Positions 44,652 through 55,990 of a DNA stretch of 64,000 bases are shown here, piece after piece. Location: the NCBI GenBank assembly GCA_029747015.1, contig JAKOGI010000568.1:187501-251500 (forward strand), written 5' to 3'. The translations under genes and the position numbers were made by a program. Source of the stretch: Carnegiea gigantea (Eukaryota > Streptophyta > Magnoliopsida > Caryophyllales > Cactaceae). Positions within the stretch are counted from its first letter, which is position 1. Each line of letters begins with the position of its first letter. Below the pieces are notes generated by a model that did not search any database, was not told where the DNA came from, and saw only the letters and a program-made list of their open reading frames with translations.

Positions 44652-45430
44652 TCAAATACACTCGGAGGGATGAGGTTTGCGGAGGATGATACACTCCACG
44701 TCCTCTTCACTCGGTAGTTCTAGCATGGGCTTCAATATGTGCCTATTCACCTTGAACACTAGGTCCTTAGTGGGGTCCCTAATTTCGACCGCTTCATGGG
44801 GAAACACTTTAACTACAACATAGGGACCAACGCACCTAGACCATAACTTTCCTGAAAACAAATGAAGGTGGGAATCATATAATAGCACTTTTTGGCTCGG
44901 GTAAAATTGTTTTCTATGGATGAGTTTATCATGGAAGAATTTGGCACGCACTTTGCTTAAGCGAGTGTTATCATATTCTTCCCACCTAATTTCTTCCCAC
45001 TCATTTAAGCTAAGCTTTCGTTCCTCACCTGTGACTGTCAAGTCAAAGTTTAGGGCCCAAATTGCCTTACAAGCTCGATGTTCGAGCTCAACGGGAAGGT
45101 GCATGGATGCCCAAAGACCACCCTATAGGGAAACATGCCCAAAGGGATTTTGAAAGATGTCCGATAGGCCTAAAGTGCATCAATTAGCTTATCCGCCCAG
45201 TCCTTCCTATTCCTATTCACAGTCTTTTCGAGAATTTGCTTGACTTGCCTATTCGAAACCTCTACTTGACTATTAGTTTGTGGATGGTACGGGGCTGCCA
45301 TGCGATGGACGATTTAGTACCTCCTACGGAATGCATCAAATGACCTATTATTGAAATGGGTCCCTTGATCACTATTGATGGCCCTACGCATCCCATACCT
45401 AGTAAAAATGTTTTCTCGTAAAAAGATCAA
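44652..45430 (-). pseudogene. Athila-type integrase C-terminal part (broken)
   Basis: A 150-codon open piece (45104-44652) contains YDNTRLSKVRAKFFHDKLIH and SQKVLLYDSHLHLFSGKLWS, the tail segment after the integrase core in Athila elements. Upstream (45430-45110) core words persist ([22 protein letters not shown]) with stops. Confidence 0.8.
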
Positions 45431-46060
45431 AACCACCTTGGACTCATTCATCCTCGTAGGAAACCTCTACCCATTTTGACACAGAATCTACACATAAGAG
45501 AATATACTCATTCCTAAATGAATTCGGGAATGGACCCATAAAATCAATACCCCATACATCAACTACGTCTACAACAATGATGGGGGTGAGTAGCATCATG
45601 TCTTTCCTACCTATCTCGCCCATTTGTTGACAACGCAAGCATCGTTTGCAATGCTCATGGGCATCTCTAAATAAGGTGGGCCAATGGAATCTGCTTTGAA
45701 GAACCTTTACAGGGGTCTTTTTTCCACTAAAGTTTCCTCCACAAGATTGATCATTGCAAAAGGAGAGGACACTCTGAAAGTGCTCATCAGTGACGCATCT
45801 TCTAATAATTAGGTCTGGACAATATTTAAACAAAAAGGGTCATCCCATCTAAAGAATAGGACCATCGAAAGAAAATGATCTCCATCATCATTAGTCCAAC
45901 CCTAGACATTTCCCAAGTCACTAGATAGTTCATTATGTCAGCAAACCATGGCACCACTTCAGCCCTAAACAATTGCTCATCGGGGAAAGAATTAGAGATG
46001 GGGGATTCATGATCTATCCCCCCAAGCGCACTGGTGTTGGAGTTTAGTAAAGACATCACT
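45431..46060 (-). pseudogene. Athila-type integrase N-terminal part (broken)
   Basis: Pieces 46060-45826 (SNSFPDEQLFRAEVVPWFAD) and 45833-45444 lead into the zinc-binding region (CKRCLRCQQMG; the His pair is decayed) and the first part of the catalytic core (VWGIDFMGPFPNSF, LLCVDSVSKWVEV). The first catalytic aspartate position (GIDFMG) is kept. An insertion with a perfect target duplication separates it from RNase H. Confidence 0.85.
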
Positions 46061-47235
46061 CTCATGAAGACCAATCGTAATCTATTGAGTTTTGTCCTAT
46101 AAAAGTGCTAAGCAAGCAAATTTCAATAGAAAGTTTGAATGACACTATAACCTAATTGGAATATTTAATAAATTTAAAACTTCTAGGGATTTATTTCATC
46201 TTGTAAAGATGTGGATCAATGGAATATATCATGTACTTAATCCACAATGGGAGATTGAAAGGGGTGCAATCGCATCTAGAATCCAATCTTTTCTTTCGAA
46301 GTAAACTAAATTGCCTAAACTAACTAATTATCATTCTTTCAAATGTCTTTGTTTAGTCTAAGTTATAGATTTTTGATAGCTAAAGCTCCTCTTCATAAGC
46401 GAATCTTTCTCAAGCATTGCTAAGTCAAGTCCTACCTTGTTGATCAAATGACAAGTTTCACCTCTGAGTCCTTCACTCAACTATTTAGAATTAGCAAATG
46501 AATTTGGCCAAAATTCAATAACAACAATTTCACTTACAAGATAGAATTCAACCAATCCCAATCAAGAACAAGAACAAGTACAACTAAATAAAAATTAGAG
46601 ATTCCAACATCAATACTTAATAACAATCCCTAGATTGAGAAAACTAGTCACACGTATTTAGATTAACAATAACTAAACAGAGTTTAAAAGAAGAAAACTT
46701 AGTGCAACTAGAGATCCTCTAAGGGTTTCCCAGCTTTGCAAGGGCTCGAAAACAATAAGCACTTCTTCAACACTCACACTCAAAGCTTACTAGAAATCTA
46801 AACTAAGCTTAGAAAAATGGAAAAACTAAAGAGTAAGAGTTCTCTTTTTTTGCTGTGTCTTCTCTAATCTACTGTGAAATTGCCTATTTAAAGAAAAATG
46901 CAATCAACCTTAGCCATATAATGAAGGAAAACGAATAGGCTTGCAGTTATGGCCTCACCACGGGCCGTCCGTGGTGAGCTCTATCTCGATAGTCTTCTAT
47001 TTTTTCTTCCTTCTACGGGTATAGTGACCTGGGGGTGTCCATGGAGAGTCATGCTACACTCATTTATAGTCAAATTTGAGGTAAAATGGCCTAAAAACCA
47101 GCAGAACATAGAAAAAAATCATACCCGAGCTTAAAACCGAAAAAGGAGTGCAATATATAGCATAAAACACATAATTCTCCCTAAAAATGGCACAAAATGA
47201 CCTCAAAATAGAGTACACTTTAAGGACTTGTCAGT
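46061..47235 (-). mobile_element. 1.2-kb insertion, probable solo LTR, target duplication AGTGA
   Basis: TCACT on the plus strand occurs at 46056-46060 and 47236-47240, a perfect 5-bp flank. The insert contains no retroelement domain. Read on the minus strand it begins ACTGACAAGTCCTTAAAGTG and has an LTR-like look. The termini do not align exactly with TG...CA when these flanks are used, so the class is uncertain. Confidence 0.65.
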
Positions 47236-47240
47236 TCACT

Positions 47241-47806
47241 TGCATTATTAGTCACTAGCTTAGTTAGGTGATTTGCTACCGGGTTCTCGGAACCCTTCCT
47301 ATTTTTGATCTCACAATCAAATTTTTGTAGAAGCATAATCCATGTAATTAGCTCAGGCATTGCATCTTTCTTTTCCATTAGATGTTTCAAGGCAGCATGG
47401 TCAATCAAAACAATCACATGAGACCCTATGAGGTAAGATCTAAACTTTTCAAATCCAAAAACTACCTCCAAGAATTCTTTTTCAGCCACAGTGCAATTCA
47501 CTTGCGCCTCATTCAAAGTATGATTGCATAGTAAATTACGTGGGCCTTTTTATCAATTCTTTGTCCTAGAACTACCCTGACCCCATAGTCTGATGCATAA
47601 CATATGGGTTCAAAAGATTCTCCCTATATGGGAGGATGCAAGATAGGTGTCGTAGTGAGTGCCTCCTTAAGCTTTGTAAACGCCACTTCACACTCCTTGG
47701 AGAAGTAGAAGGGTGTCTCCTTAGATAGGATGGAAGATAAGGGCTTAGCAATCTTGCTAAAGTCCTTGATGATTCTTCGATAAAATCCGACATGCCCAAG
47801 AAAGAA
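47241..47806 (-). pseudogene. Athila-type RNase H (broken)
   Basis: A 98-codon open piece holds VAEKEFLEVVFGFEKFRSYL and VLIDHAALKHLMEKKDAMPE, with KGSENPVANHLTKL at the end. The upstream part (47800-47520) is present in other frames. Confidence 0.85.
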
Positions 47807-48535
47807 TCATATACCCTTTACACAAGTAAGGAGAGGGAAGCTTGCAATCAAATCCACTTTCGCTTCGTATACCTTCATATCCTCGCTAGAGATAGTATGG
47901 CCCAAGACAATCCCCTTCTTGACCATGAAATGATATTTTTCCCAATTAAGAGTCAACTTTTTGTCTTGAGACCTTCTCAACACTTTTCCCAAGTTAGCTA
48001 AACAATCCTCAAAAGAGTCTCCATACACGGAGAAGTCATCCACGAAAATCTCAAGGCATTCCTCAACTAAATTGGAAAATATTGAGATCGTGCATCTTTG
48101 GAAAGCGGTCAGGGTATTGCAAAGACCAAAAGGCATCTTCCTAAAGGCAGAAGTGCCAAACGGGCATGTAAATGTGGTCTTTTCTTAGTCTTCCGGGGCA
48201 AAAGGAATTTGGGTACAGGCAGAATGCCCATCAAGGAAGCAATAGAAAGCTCGTTCGGCCAACCTCTCCAACACTTGGTCTAAGAAGGGTAAGGGAAAGT
48301 GATCCTTCCTAGTGGCGGAGTTCAACTTCCGATAATCAATGCATACCCTCTGCCCGGATTGGATTCTTGTGGGAATGAGCTCACCTTTGTCGTGGTTAAC
48401 CACAGTTATGCTGGTCTTTTTATGAACGACTTGGACAAAACTCACCCACTCACTATCCAAGATGGGATAAATAATGTCATGATCCAACCACTTAAGGATT
48501 TTTTTCTTTACCACTTCTTGAAGGGTGGGGTTCAA
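47807..48535 (-). pseudogene. Athila-type reverse transcriptase (broken)
   Basis: The first piece (48535-48185) has DHDIIYPILDSEWVSFVQVV, SGQRVCIDYRKLNSATRKDH and FPLPFLDQVLERLAE. The second (48136-47807) has MPFGLCNTLTAFQRC, the catalytic box as FVDDFSVYG and MVKKGIVLGHTIS. The catalytic aspartates remain, but the two parts are out of frame. Confidence 0.9.
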
Positions 48536-49226
48536 TCTTCTTTGCCTATCTCGATAAGGTTTGCATTGCCCTCAAGGTGTATGCCATGTTATCCTATGGT
48601 AGGACTAATGCCACGAATGTCTCCTAAGGTCCACCTTAATGCTTTTTTGTTTTCCCTTAACAAGTCCAGGACTTGAGTTTCTTGGTTCGAATTCAAATCA
48701 TTAGCAAGTATCACCGAAAAAGTTTCATTCCAACGCATATTTGAGCGTGTTGGGAAGGGATTTCAATTAAAGAGAGGAAGATGACGGCACACTAACAGGT
48801 GCCTCATGAGATCAGGGGCGAATATGCAAGATTGGATGCATGTAATGAGTCGTCACATTGGTCCTCAAATGCAAATGCATCACATTCGAGTTCATACTCT
48901 ATACAAAATGGCTCATACACAGATGACATTAACTCTTCTTCATAATCAACCTCTACTTCCCCTAATACAAGGTCACCCACCCAATTAAAGGATTGGTGGT
49001 CAACATCATCAAACCCATTGGTTGCTTTTGAATGTTAGCACATTCAATTCCATGGTTATATTTTCAAATGTCAATTTCAATTTTCCATCTATGCAATTTA
49101 TAAGAGCATTTCAGGCATCTATGAATGGTCGACTAAGGATGACCGGTATTTCATTTTTAATACTCATCGTACCCTCAGTCTCTAGAACTACAAAACCCAC
49201 TGGAAATATGAATTACCCCACTTTAA
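48536..49226 (-). mobile_element. Protease-RT linker of the nested element
   Basis: Decayed sequence between protease and RT, in the expected place; no long frame or motif that I can name. Confidence 0.5.
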
Positions 49227-49561
49227 TCAACACATCCTCAACCATCTCTCTAGAACGCCTAGGGGAAAGGTCGGCAACTGAACGACCAATTTTGGAGGAT
49301 TAAGCTCCCTTAAACCCAACCTCTCATACACCGTAAAGAGTAGGAGGTTAGCACTAGCACCTAACTCAAGAAGGGTCTGGTGAATGTTGTGATGACCAAC
49401 CACAATTGAAATTGTGGGGCATTTCGGGCCTTTATGTTTAGTATGCACTTGATTTGAAACAATGGAGCTCACATCAAAGGCCAAAAATGCTATCTTGGGA
49501 ACATTAGCGGCTCTCTTAGTGGTACACAAGCCTTCAAGAAAGCGAGCATAGGGGACATTTA
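49227..49561 (-). pseudogene. Athila-type aspartic protease (broken)
   Basis: A 100-codon piece contains HQTLLELGASANLLLFTVYE, matching the Athila protease active-site region. The catalytic residue position is Glu (LELGAS) where Asp is expected, which would disable it. Confidence 0.8.
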
Positions 49562-51409
49562 TTATATCACATCAAGCACGGGGATATTGACCTTGACTTT
49601 GGAGAAAATCTCCCTAATCTTGTCAACATGAGATTGCACCTTTTTCCCTTTCAACCGATTAGGGAAGGGAGGTAGGGGCCTAGCAACACAAGTAGAAGGA
49701 GTAGAAGAATCCTTAGGAGAGGTGGAGTCATAGATTGACTCGCTCTCTTTAGGTCCCTCTACATCCGTAGATGGGATTTGGATCATTAGGGAGGGAAACA
49801 CATCATCACCTAGAGGGGAAGGGAGAGAAGATGATGGGGAAAGGGAATCATTCACATGTTGCTCACCCACATGGGTGTCAACCTTCTTACTCGACTGTAA
49901 AGAAATTACGGCATTAACTTTTCAAACATCATTGGGGTCAAAGAAAGAGGAAGAGCCTCCTCTTGGGTTCACATCAGGTTGACTAGGAAAAACCCATTTC
50001 TCCCTATTAGACATTGCTGATTGAGCAAATTATTTACTTAGTGTCTTTATCATTCTCTCATTTGACTCCTTAAGTTCTCCAATCATGCTCTCCATGTCAT
50101 CAACTTTTTTGTTCACTTTATCCAGCTCATTATAACCAAGAGAGGGATATGATTGAGCCACATGTGGTTATGGAGAAAGAGGGCCCCTAGGAGCATTGTA
50201 TGCCCCTTGGAAGAATGGCTTTTGATAAGCCAAAGATGAAGAGTTTGCTTGAGAACCCCGACCTTGATTGGTGGGTATCAAGGCATTACGCCTAGTCCAT
50301 GAAAAATTGGGGTGCTTAGCGTACCCAGGATTGTAATTAGAGGAGTAAGGATCATATTTTGGCCTTTGGAAGGCTGCATTCACATGACCTTGCTCTTGGG
50401 TAGTAGCCAACTATTGAGCAAACAGGGGACATGCATTTAAAGAGTGATCAATGGATTGACATTGAGTGCGTGAGATAATTTGGAGAGAGGGAAAGTTGTT
50501 TGGTGTTTGGGAAAACACAAAACCCTTTAACATGTTTTCTAAGGTGGCAAATCTAGTATCAATGTATGTGGTATCCGCCACTGCATGAACTCCTCTCTTC
50601 TAGCTATTAATCCTGGCACCTAGGCTCTCATCCCTGGTAGTTTCCCATTGTAAGGTCTTTTCGGCTAACTGCTCTAGGAAATCCCAAGCTTCTGTCTCGC
50701 TCTTGTTCCAAAAACCTCCTTGACGCATAGACTCCACCATGGTCGTAGTGGAGTGGTCAATACCCTCATAAATAGTTTGGCATAAATGCTACCTCTCTAA
50801 ACCATGGTGTGGACATTGAGCAAGCAAGTGTTTAAACTATTCAAAACACTTCTAGAAGGACTCCTTCTCTAGTTAGACAAAGTGGTTAATCTCATTCCTT
50901 AGTTACACCGTTTTACCCTTTCGGAAGTATTTCCTCAAGAAAACCCTTACAAACCCATCCCATAAGGAAATTGAGTTTGCCAAGAGGCTATGCATCCATT
51001 TCTTTGCCGAATCTTTCAAGGCGAAAGGAATGAAGCGTAACCTAACGATGTCCTGTGGCACATTAATTACATCGTCGAGCGTACTTCCTCTAATTCACTC
51101 AGCAGTAGGTAAGTATCACCATCCCCGTTGAATTTTGGGAAGCATGGTCGTGTATTGAGGACTGAAGGAGAATTGGACATCCCTACCGAGCCATGCTATT
51201 TGAAAGCAAGAGGGATTAAATGAACTCGGTGGGTAGAAGATTTGATTCAGGCTCGTTGGAGCCGGAGGAGGAGGATGGGGAGGCCCTTGGGCTTGTTCCT
51301 CCGCCATCTCTTCGGGACCTAGTGCTATGATCGGGATTGTCGAAGTGTGGGGAGGTCGTTCAACACAAATCAATCTCCCATTACTAGGCGATCGAGTCCA
51401 ACCACTCAT
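49562..51409 (-). pseudogene. Athila-type gag (broken)
   Basis: The start piece (51409-51116) is Pro-rich (GPPHPPPPAPTSLNQIF). The capsid core at 51100-50690 reads in several frames (RLRFIPFALKDSAKKWMHSL, AEKTLQWETTRDE). Then come an Asn/Gln/Tyr-rich stretch (50410-50168) and a Ser/Pro-rich linker (49870-49562). Stops and shifts throughout. Gag would form particles that package the element RNA. Confidence 0.8.
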
Positions 51410-51534
51410 GCATTCTCACTTTTTTATGGTTTTTTTTTTTTCATTTTTTTTGTTTTTTTCCCTCAAAATGGTCAAAACCACAAAAAATATGTACAACAAT
51501 TAAGTCTAAATCAAAAGCAAATCGAACGCCATCA

Positions 51535-51552
51535 TCCTCGATAACGACGCCA
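51535..51552 (-). other. Primer binding site, tRNA-Asp type
   Basis: Minus strand TGGCGTCGTTATCGAGGA matches 14 of 18 bases of the complement of the tRNA-Asp(GUC) end. It lies three bases inside the 5' LTR, as usual for Athila. Confidence 0.8.
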
Positions 51553-51555
51553 TTT

Positions 51556-53377
51556 TGTTGGTGGTATCTTCCTATGGTGAGTAAGAGTTACGAGTCGTTA
51601 TCTGGGATGAATGGTGATTACCCTAAGATCGACTTAACCGTATGAGTGATTTCATTTTTTAACTTAATTAAACAAACCTAGCATGCAAACCTAATAAACT
51701 CTTCTAAAATGACTTTCCAAAGCAATAAAAAATACACTAATGTAGCTAATGATCACTACCATCTAAAAAACACATAGCACAGAGAAAATGGGGGATCGGG
51801 CTCGACATGGCCCTTAGCTCGAGTTGGCCGATCAACACAACCAACAATCCTTAAAGATCCCCCCCAAAAAATATAATTTCTAGATTAGACGATGCCTAAT
51901 CCTAAAAAGTACAATAAAAAGTTAAGGGAGAGAAGTTTACCAACGAGTTCACAACAATTCATGATTACAATTAAGCACTACCATCATCATCAAGTCTTGT
52001 ATGATCTCTTTACCCATGAAACTTCAAGTTTGCACTATCTCAAGCTATCCTAGTACTATGGATAAGTAAATGTAGAAAAGGGGAAAATCAACTAAAGAGA
52101 TGATCGAGTTTTGAGAGACATATTTAGCTTTCAAATGCATTAAGATCAAAACCCAAATCTTCCCACAACCCCCAACACATCAAGCCCATGTTTGGGGAAG
52201 GTTAATGTTGCTCAACGGAGTTAACTATCTTAGCAGTTAGCACAGGGAAGGATTCTTTGAGTTCCACTTTCATTTATATGAGTTACATTTTACATCTATA
52301 TTTTGTGGGTTGTGTTAACTGTTAATATATTAAATACTTTTGTCATATTTTGAAAATTTGATTAATATTTTATGTGTGTATTTTTTAACTAAGGATTATT
52401 TACTTTAAAGCTTTAATAATATCACATGCTTGTGAGTTCCATTGTTCAAACTAAGTATTATTTCAATTCATTATATTTCCATTAAAAATTTAAGAAAAAA
52501 CATATTATCACTTCTAATCGTTTTACTTATATTATCTTATTAAATTAATAATTTTACATTCAATGTTTTTGGATTTTGATTCTAATGTCCTTGTTGCATC
52601 TATGTCCTAATAACCTTTTGAAAATTGACATGTCTTTTGTTTATATCATGTAATGTTGATATAATCGTATTAGTCTTCATGATTCATAACACCTATGCTA
52701 ATTATCTATTGCATCAACAACCTAAATTGTTCTAACATGTAAGCCTAACATTTGCATTAACGAAGTGGCCACCCTAAAAACATCTTATTATATTTCATAT
52801 AATTTTGCTTTTGTCTTTGGTCCTCGACTAAAGTGAAGACTTTGAAGAAATTTAGGAGAGAGAAAATAAGATTAAGCAATAACAAAGAGAGAGAACGAGA
52901 AACCTACCATGAAATTAATTTAAAGCTTCAACTTTTTAGCTATTCATTAATAGAGGAGAGCGAAAGTTCTACAAGGCTAAAGCTACAGTAAAAAAGCCGC
53001 TAAAAATGAAGATGACCTAGCAAAACTCAAAAATTGTCTTTTACCCTTACATCATCAAGTAATTAAAATAAAACAAAATTACAGGGTTTGGCATGGTCCT
53101 GCCTCTTGGCACGGGGCACCTGTGCCAAATCTCTGTTTGTGATTTTTCAATTTCTGCTTGTGGCACACCTTGTTGGCCCTGTGGCACACCCTCTGGATCT
53201 TGCGGCACACCCCTGGATTTTTCCTTCCAAAAGGATTGGGGCTTGGCTTCCAATTAGGCTCCTCTCTTATTTAACACTACAAAACACGAAATCCAATTAA
53301 TTAACTAATTTAAAGATTATTTGTGAGCTAAAATCTAATAATGAGGGTCCAAACTTTGCCTGGTTAAGAACCGAACA
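51556..53377 (-). mobile_element. 5' LTR of the nested Athila-type element
   Basis: It spans 1.82 kb, or about 1.21 kb when the extra segment at 52216-52827 is left out, which matches the 3' LTR. It starts TGTTCGG at 53377 and ends CCAACA at 51556 on the minus strand. A 21-bp direct repeat (GGCACACC..) at about 53160-53222 encodes the periodic GVPQ word on the minus strand. Confidence 0.9.
52216..52827. mobile_element. 612-bp AT-rich segment present in only one LTR
   Basis: The paired LTR runs from TTACTCAA straight to AAGTGAAGG. Here about 612 bases separate those words, with CTCAA before and GACTA/CTAAA after. No TIR, poly(A) tail or open frame was found. It is either an insertion of unknown class or sequence deleted from the other LTR. 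Confidence 0.55.
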
Positions 53378-53382
53378 TAAAA
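53378..53382. repeat. Target-site duplication, right copy
   Basis: TAAAA, paired with TAGAA at 38960-38964. Confidence 0.7.
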
Positions 53383-54880
53383 CTCTAACTAATGCTTAAA
53401 AGAATTATTCAACTACTAAAAAAGAGTTGCTAGCTGTGGTATTTACACTCGATAAATTCCATCCATATCCTTTGTGTTCAAAAGTGATTATGTTTACTGA
53501 TCAAGCTACGTTAAAACACTTATTGACCATGGATGACACTAAGCTTAGATAGATTTTATTGCTACAAGAGTTTGATGTTGAGATAAAGGATAGGGAAGGC
53601 TCTGAAAATTCAGATGCAGACCACTTGTCTAGAATATTTATTGAGTATACTTATGACTTAGTTGGATTTTCTGACCATTTTCCTGATGAGTAATTGTTTG
53701 CTACATCACATGCCCCTCTCCCTTGGTTTGCTCACATTGTGAACTAACTTGCCATTGGGAAGATTACTGCTCACTGGTCCAAACAAGAAAAAGATAAGTT
53801 CTTCTCACAAGTAAGACATTACTATTAGAAAGATCCTTACCTTTTCAAACATTGCCCTAACCAAGTAGTGCGTAGATGTGTCCCCGACAGTGAAATTCAT
53901 AGCATTCTGATCTTTTGTCACTCTTGTGGTTGTGGTGGTCACTTTGAAGGTCATAGGACAATTGCTAAAGTCATATAAAGGGGGTTCTTTTTGCCTACTT
54001 TGTTTCATGATGCTCCCCGATTCTGTCTTACTTGTGAGTGTTGCCAACAAATGGGTGCCCTGTCCCATTGTGATATGATGTGCCTTTCTCCTATTCTGAT
54101 CATTGAGATATTTGATATGTGGGGCATTGATTTCATGGGTCCCTTTCCCCCAACATTTGGCTTTGTTTACATATTAGTTGCTGTTGATTATGTGTCAAAG
54201 TGGGTGGAAGCTAGGCTACTAGGACCAAACAAAATTGTGGTCAAGTTTGTGAAAGAGTACATATTTTGTTAATGTGGGACCCCTAGAGCTCTTATTAGTG
54301 ATAGAAATAGTCACTTTTGTCGCTAGTCTTTTAAGAATTTGCTTAGAAAGCATTATGTCACTCATAAAGTAGCTACCCCATATCACCCTCAGACTAGTGG
54401 TCAAGTTGAGGTGTCTAATTTTGAGATCAAGTCTATACTTGAGAAAATGGTTCGATCCGATAGGAAAGACTAGTCTTTGAGATTACATGATGCTCTATGG
54501 ACCTATCATACTACTTATAAGACTCCCATAAGGATGTCTCCTTACTGACTTCTTTTCAGTAAGGCTTGTCACTTACTAGTTGAGTTAGGAGACCCTGCTT
54601 TTTGGACTATTAAATACTTTAATTTTGGCATGAAACAAGCAAGTTCTAACCGTAGGCTTCAATTAAATGAGGTGGATGAATTGCATAATGAAGCCTATGA
54701 GAATGCTACGATTTATAAAGCCAAAACTAAAGCTCTTCATAATAAAATGATTTCTCGTAAATCTTTCGAACCTAATCAAAAGGTTTGGCATTTTAACTCT
54801 AAGCTAAAGCTGTTTCCTGGCAAGTTGAGTTCTTGATGGGATGGTCCTTTTGTTGTCGAAGTGTTTCTATAATACCCCAA
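53383..54880 (+). pseudogene. Athila-like RNase H (right part) and integrase of the host element
   Basis: Continuing the frame from 38964: KNYSTTKKELLAVVFTLDKF and VIMFTDQATLKHLL (RNase H), DREGSENSDADHLSRIF (53590), then the integrase zinc-binding region (LTCECCQQMGALSHC) and core (IFDMWGIDFMGPFPPTFG, VAVDYVSKWVEA, 53991-54272). Later pieces have [17 protein letters not shown] and, at 54630-54836, [20 protein letters not shown]. Stops interrupt it. It ends near 54880 without its LTR. Confidence 0.85.
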
Positions 54881-55083
54881 CAAATCGAAGAATTACTTCT
54901 TATGTCTATTAATTTGTAGCTTATTTTAGCAGAAGCCTATGAGCCGAGGCGTTATGCCATGTCTCCTGAAGGTGACCTGAAGCTCTCTAAAACATGATCA
55001 GTTAGAGAAATTTAAGAAATCATAAATAAGTCATGGAAAGAGGCTAAGAAAACATGAATTTATTCGAGACTAAATAGCTTAAC
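54881..55083. other. Spacer between the Athila-like and CRM-like elements
   Basis: Short non-coding sequence ending in TTAAC, which pairs with TTAAT at 61904 as the target duplication of the CRM-like element. Confidence 0.5.
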
Positions 55084-55967
55084 TTATGCGTGAGCCTTAA
55101 ATAAACTTAAGCGATGTGATCCGCTTGTAATCTGATTTTGACTTGGTTTCGATCCAGCAATGAACTTGGATCAAAGATGCATAGTCACCAATGATGATGT
55201 TCCTAGATGGTCAAGCAACCATTGAGGCAAGAAAATAGTCACCAAACCCTTTCCATTAAGGAAAAGCTCGGCAAAGTCAAAACAGTTTGTTTAGGCTTGA
55301 CAAACCTGAATTAGCATTAGCAATGATCAAGTTGGTTCCCCGACCTATACTTGACTTAGAACTAATTTTAATGCATAGTTTGGTTCCTTAGAATGTCAAC
55401 AAGCACCCAATTAAAAAAATAATACTAGATCAGGTTGAAGTTAGAGAACCAACCAGAAACTCCAACTGGGTCTTGATTGGCTTCAAACTGCAACAGTTGA
55501 CAAAACGCAACTAAAACTCCATGAAGAACTTGTCATGATTTGGATTTCCACTCTTGGGTTGACACCTTAGGAGGTTGGATATAATCCCAAGCAAAAAGTA
55601 TGGTCCTGAATCAGGTTTAACGTGGTGATCTCACCTAATCTTCCAATACGGGTAGATTGGAATGTTTGCAGCATAACTTCACTGTTTGGACCAATGTAGC
55701 AAAATGCCTATGACTTAGACCAAAATTTAGTTTCCCTAGTGAAATTAGACATGTTAGAGAGTCTATCAAAGTAGGACCTACCCATAGGAAGTCTTGGAAA
55801 CTCCTAGATTCGTACCATCCAAAACTGTGATCAATTCTAGATTGGCGCAGTAGAACAAGGAATGAATCTGGCTGAGCGTTACTTGATTACCATGGCCTTC
55901 CTGGTCTTGATTGGTATCCTGGACATGACTTGGATTTAGGAAACTCTCTTAGATGCCTTGCTCTACA
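55084..55967 (-). mobile_element. 3' LTR of the minus-strand CRM-like element
   Basis: On the minus strand it starts TGTAGAGCAAGG (55967) and ends at 55084. It aligns with 60495-61903 but lacks about 540 bases that the 5' LTR has at roughly 60577-61115. Confidence 0.85.
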
Positions 55968-55990
55968 TCAACCTCTCCTTCTTCAAGAGG
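55968..55990 (-). other. Polypurine tract of the CRM-like element
   Basis: Minus strand GAAGAAGGAGAGGTTGA immediately precedes the 3' LTR. Confidence 0.7.

Larger units (their letters stand above)
38965..53377 (-). mobile_element. Nested Athila-type Ty3/gypsy element, both LTRs
   Basis: This 14.4-kb element lies on the minus strand. Order from 53377: 5' LTR, tRNA-Asp primer site, gag, protease, RT, RNase H, integrase, env-like region, long 3' non-coding tail with inner and outer palindromes, 3' LTR. It inserted into the RNase H of a plus-strand relative, with target copies TAGAA and TAAAA. It carries two later insertions, in the 5' LTR (52216-52827) and between RNase H and integrase (46061-47235). 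All coding domains have stops. Confidence 0.9.
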
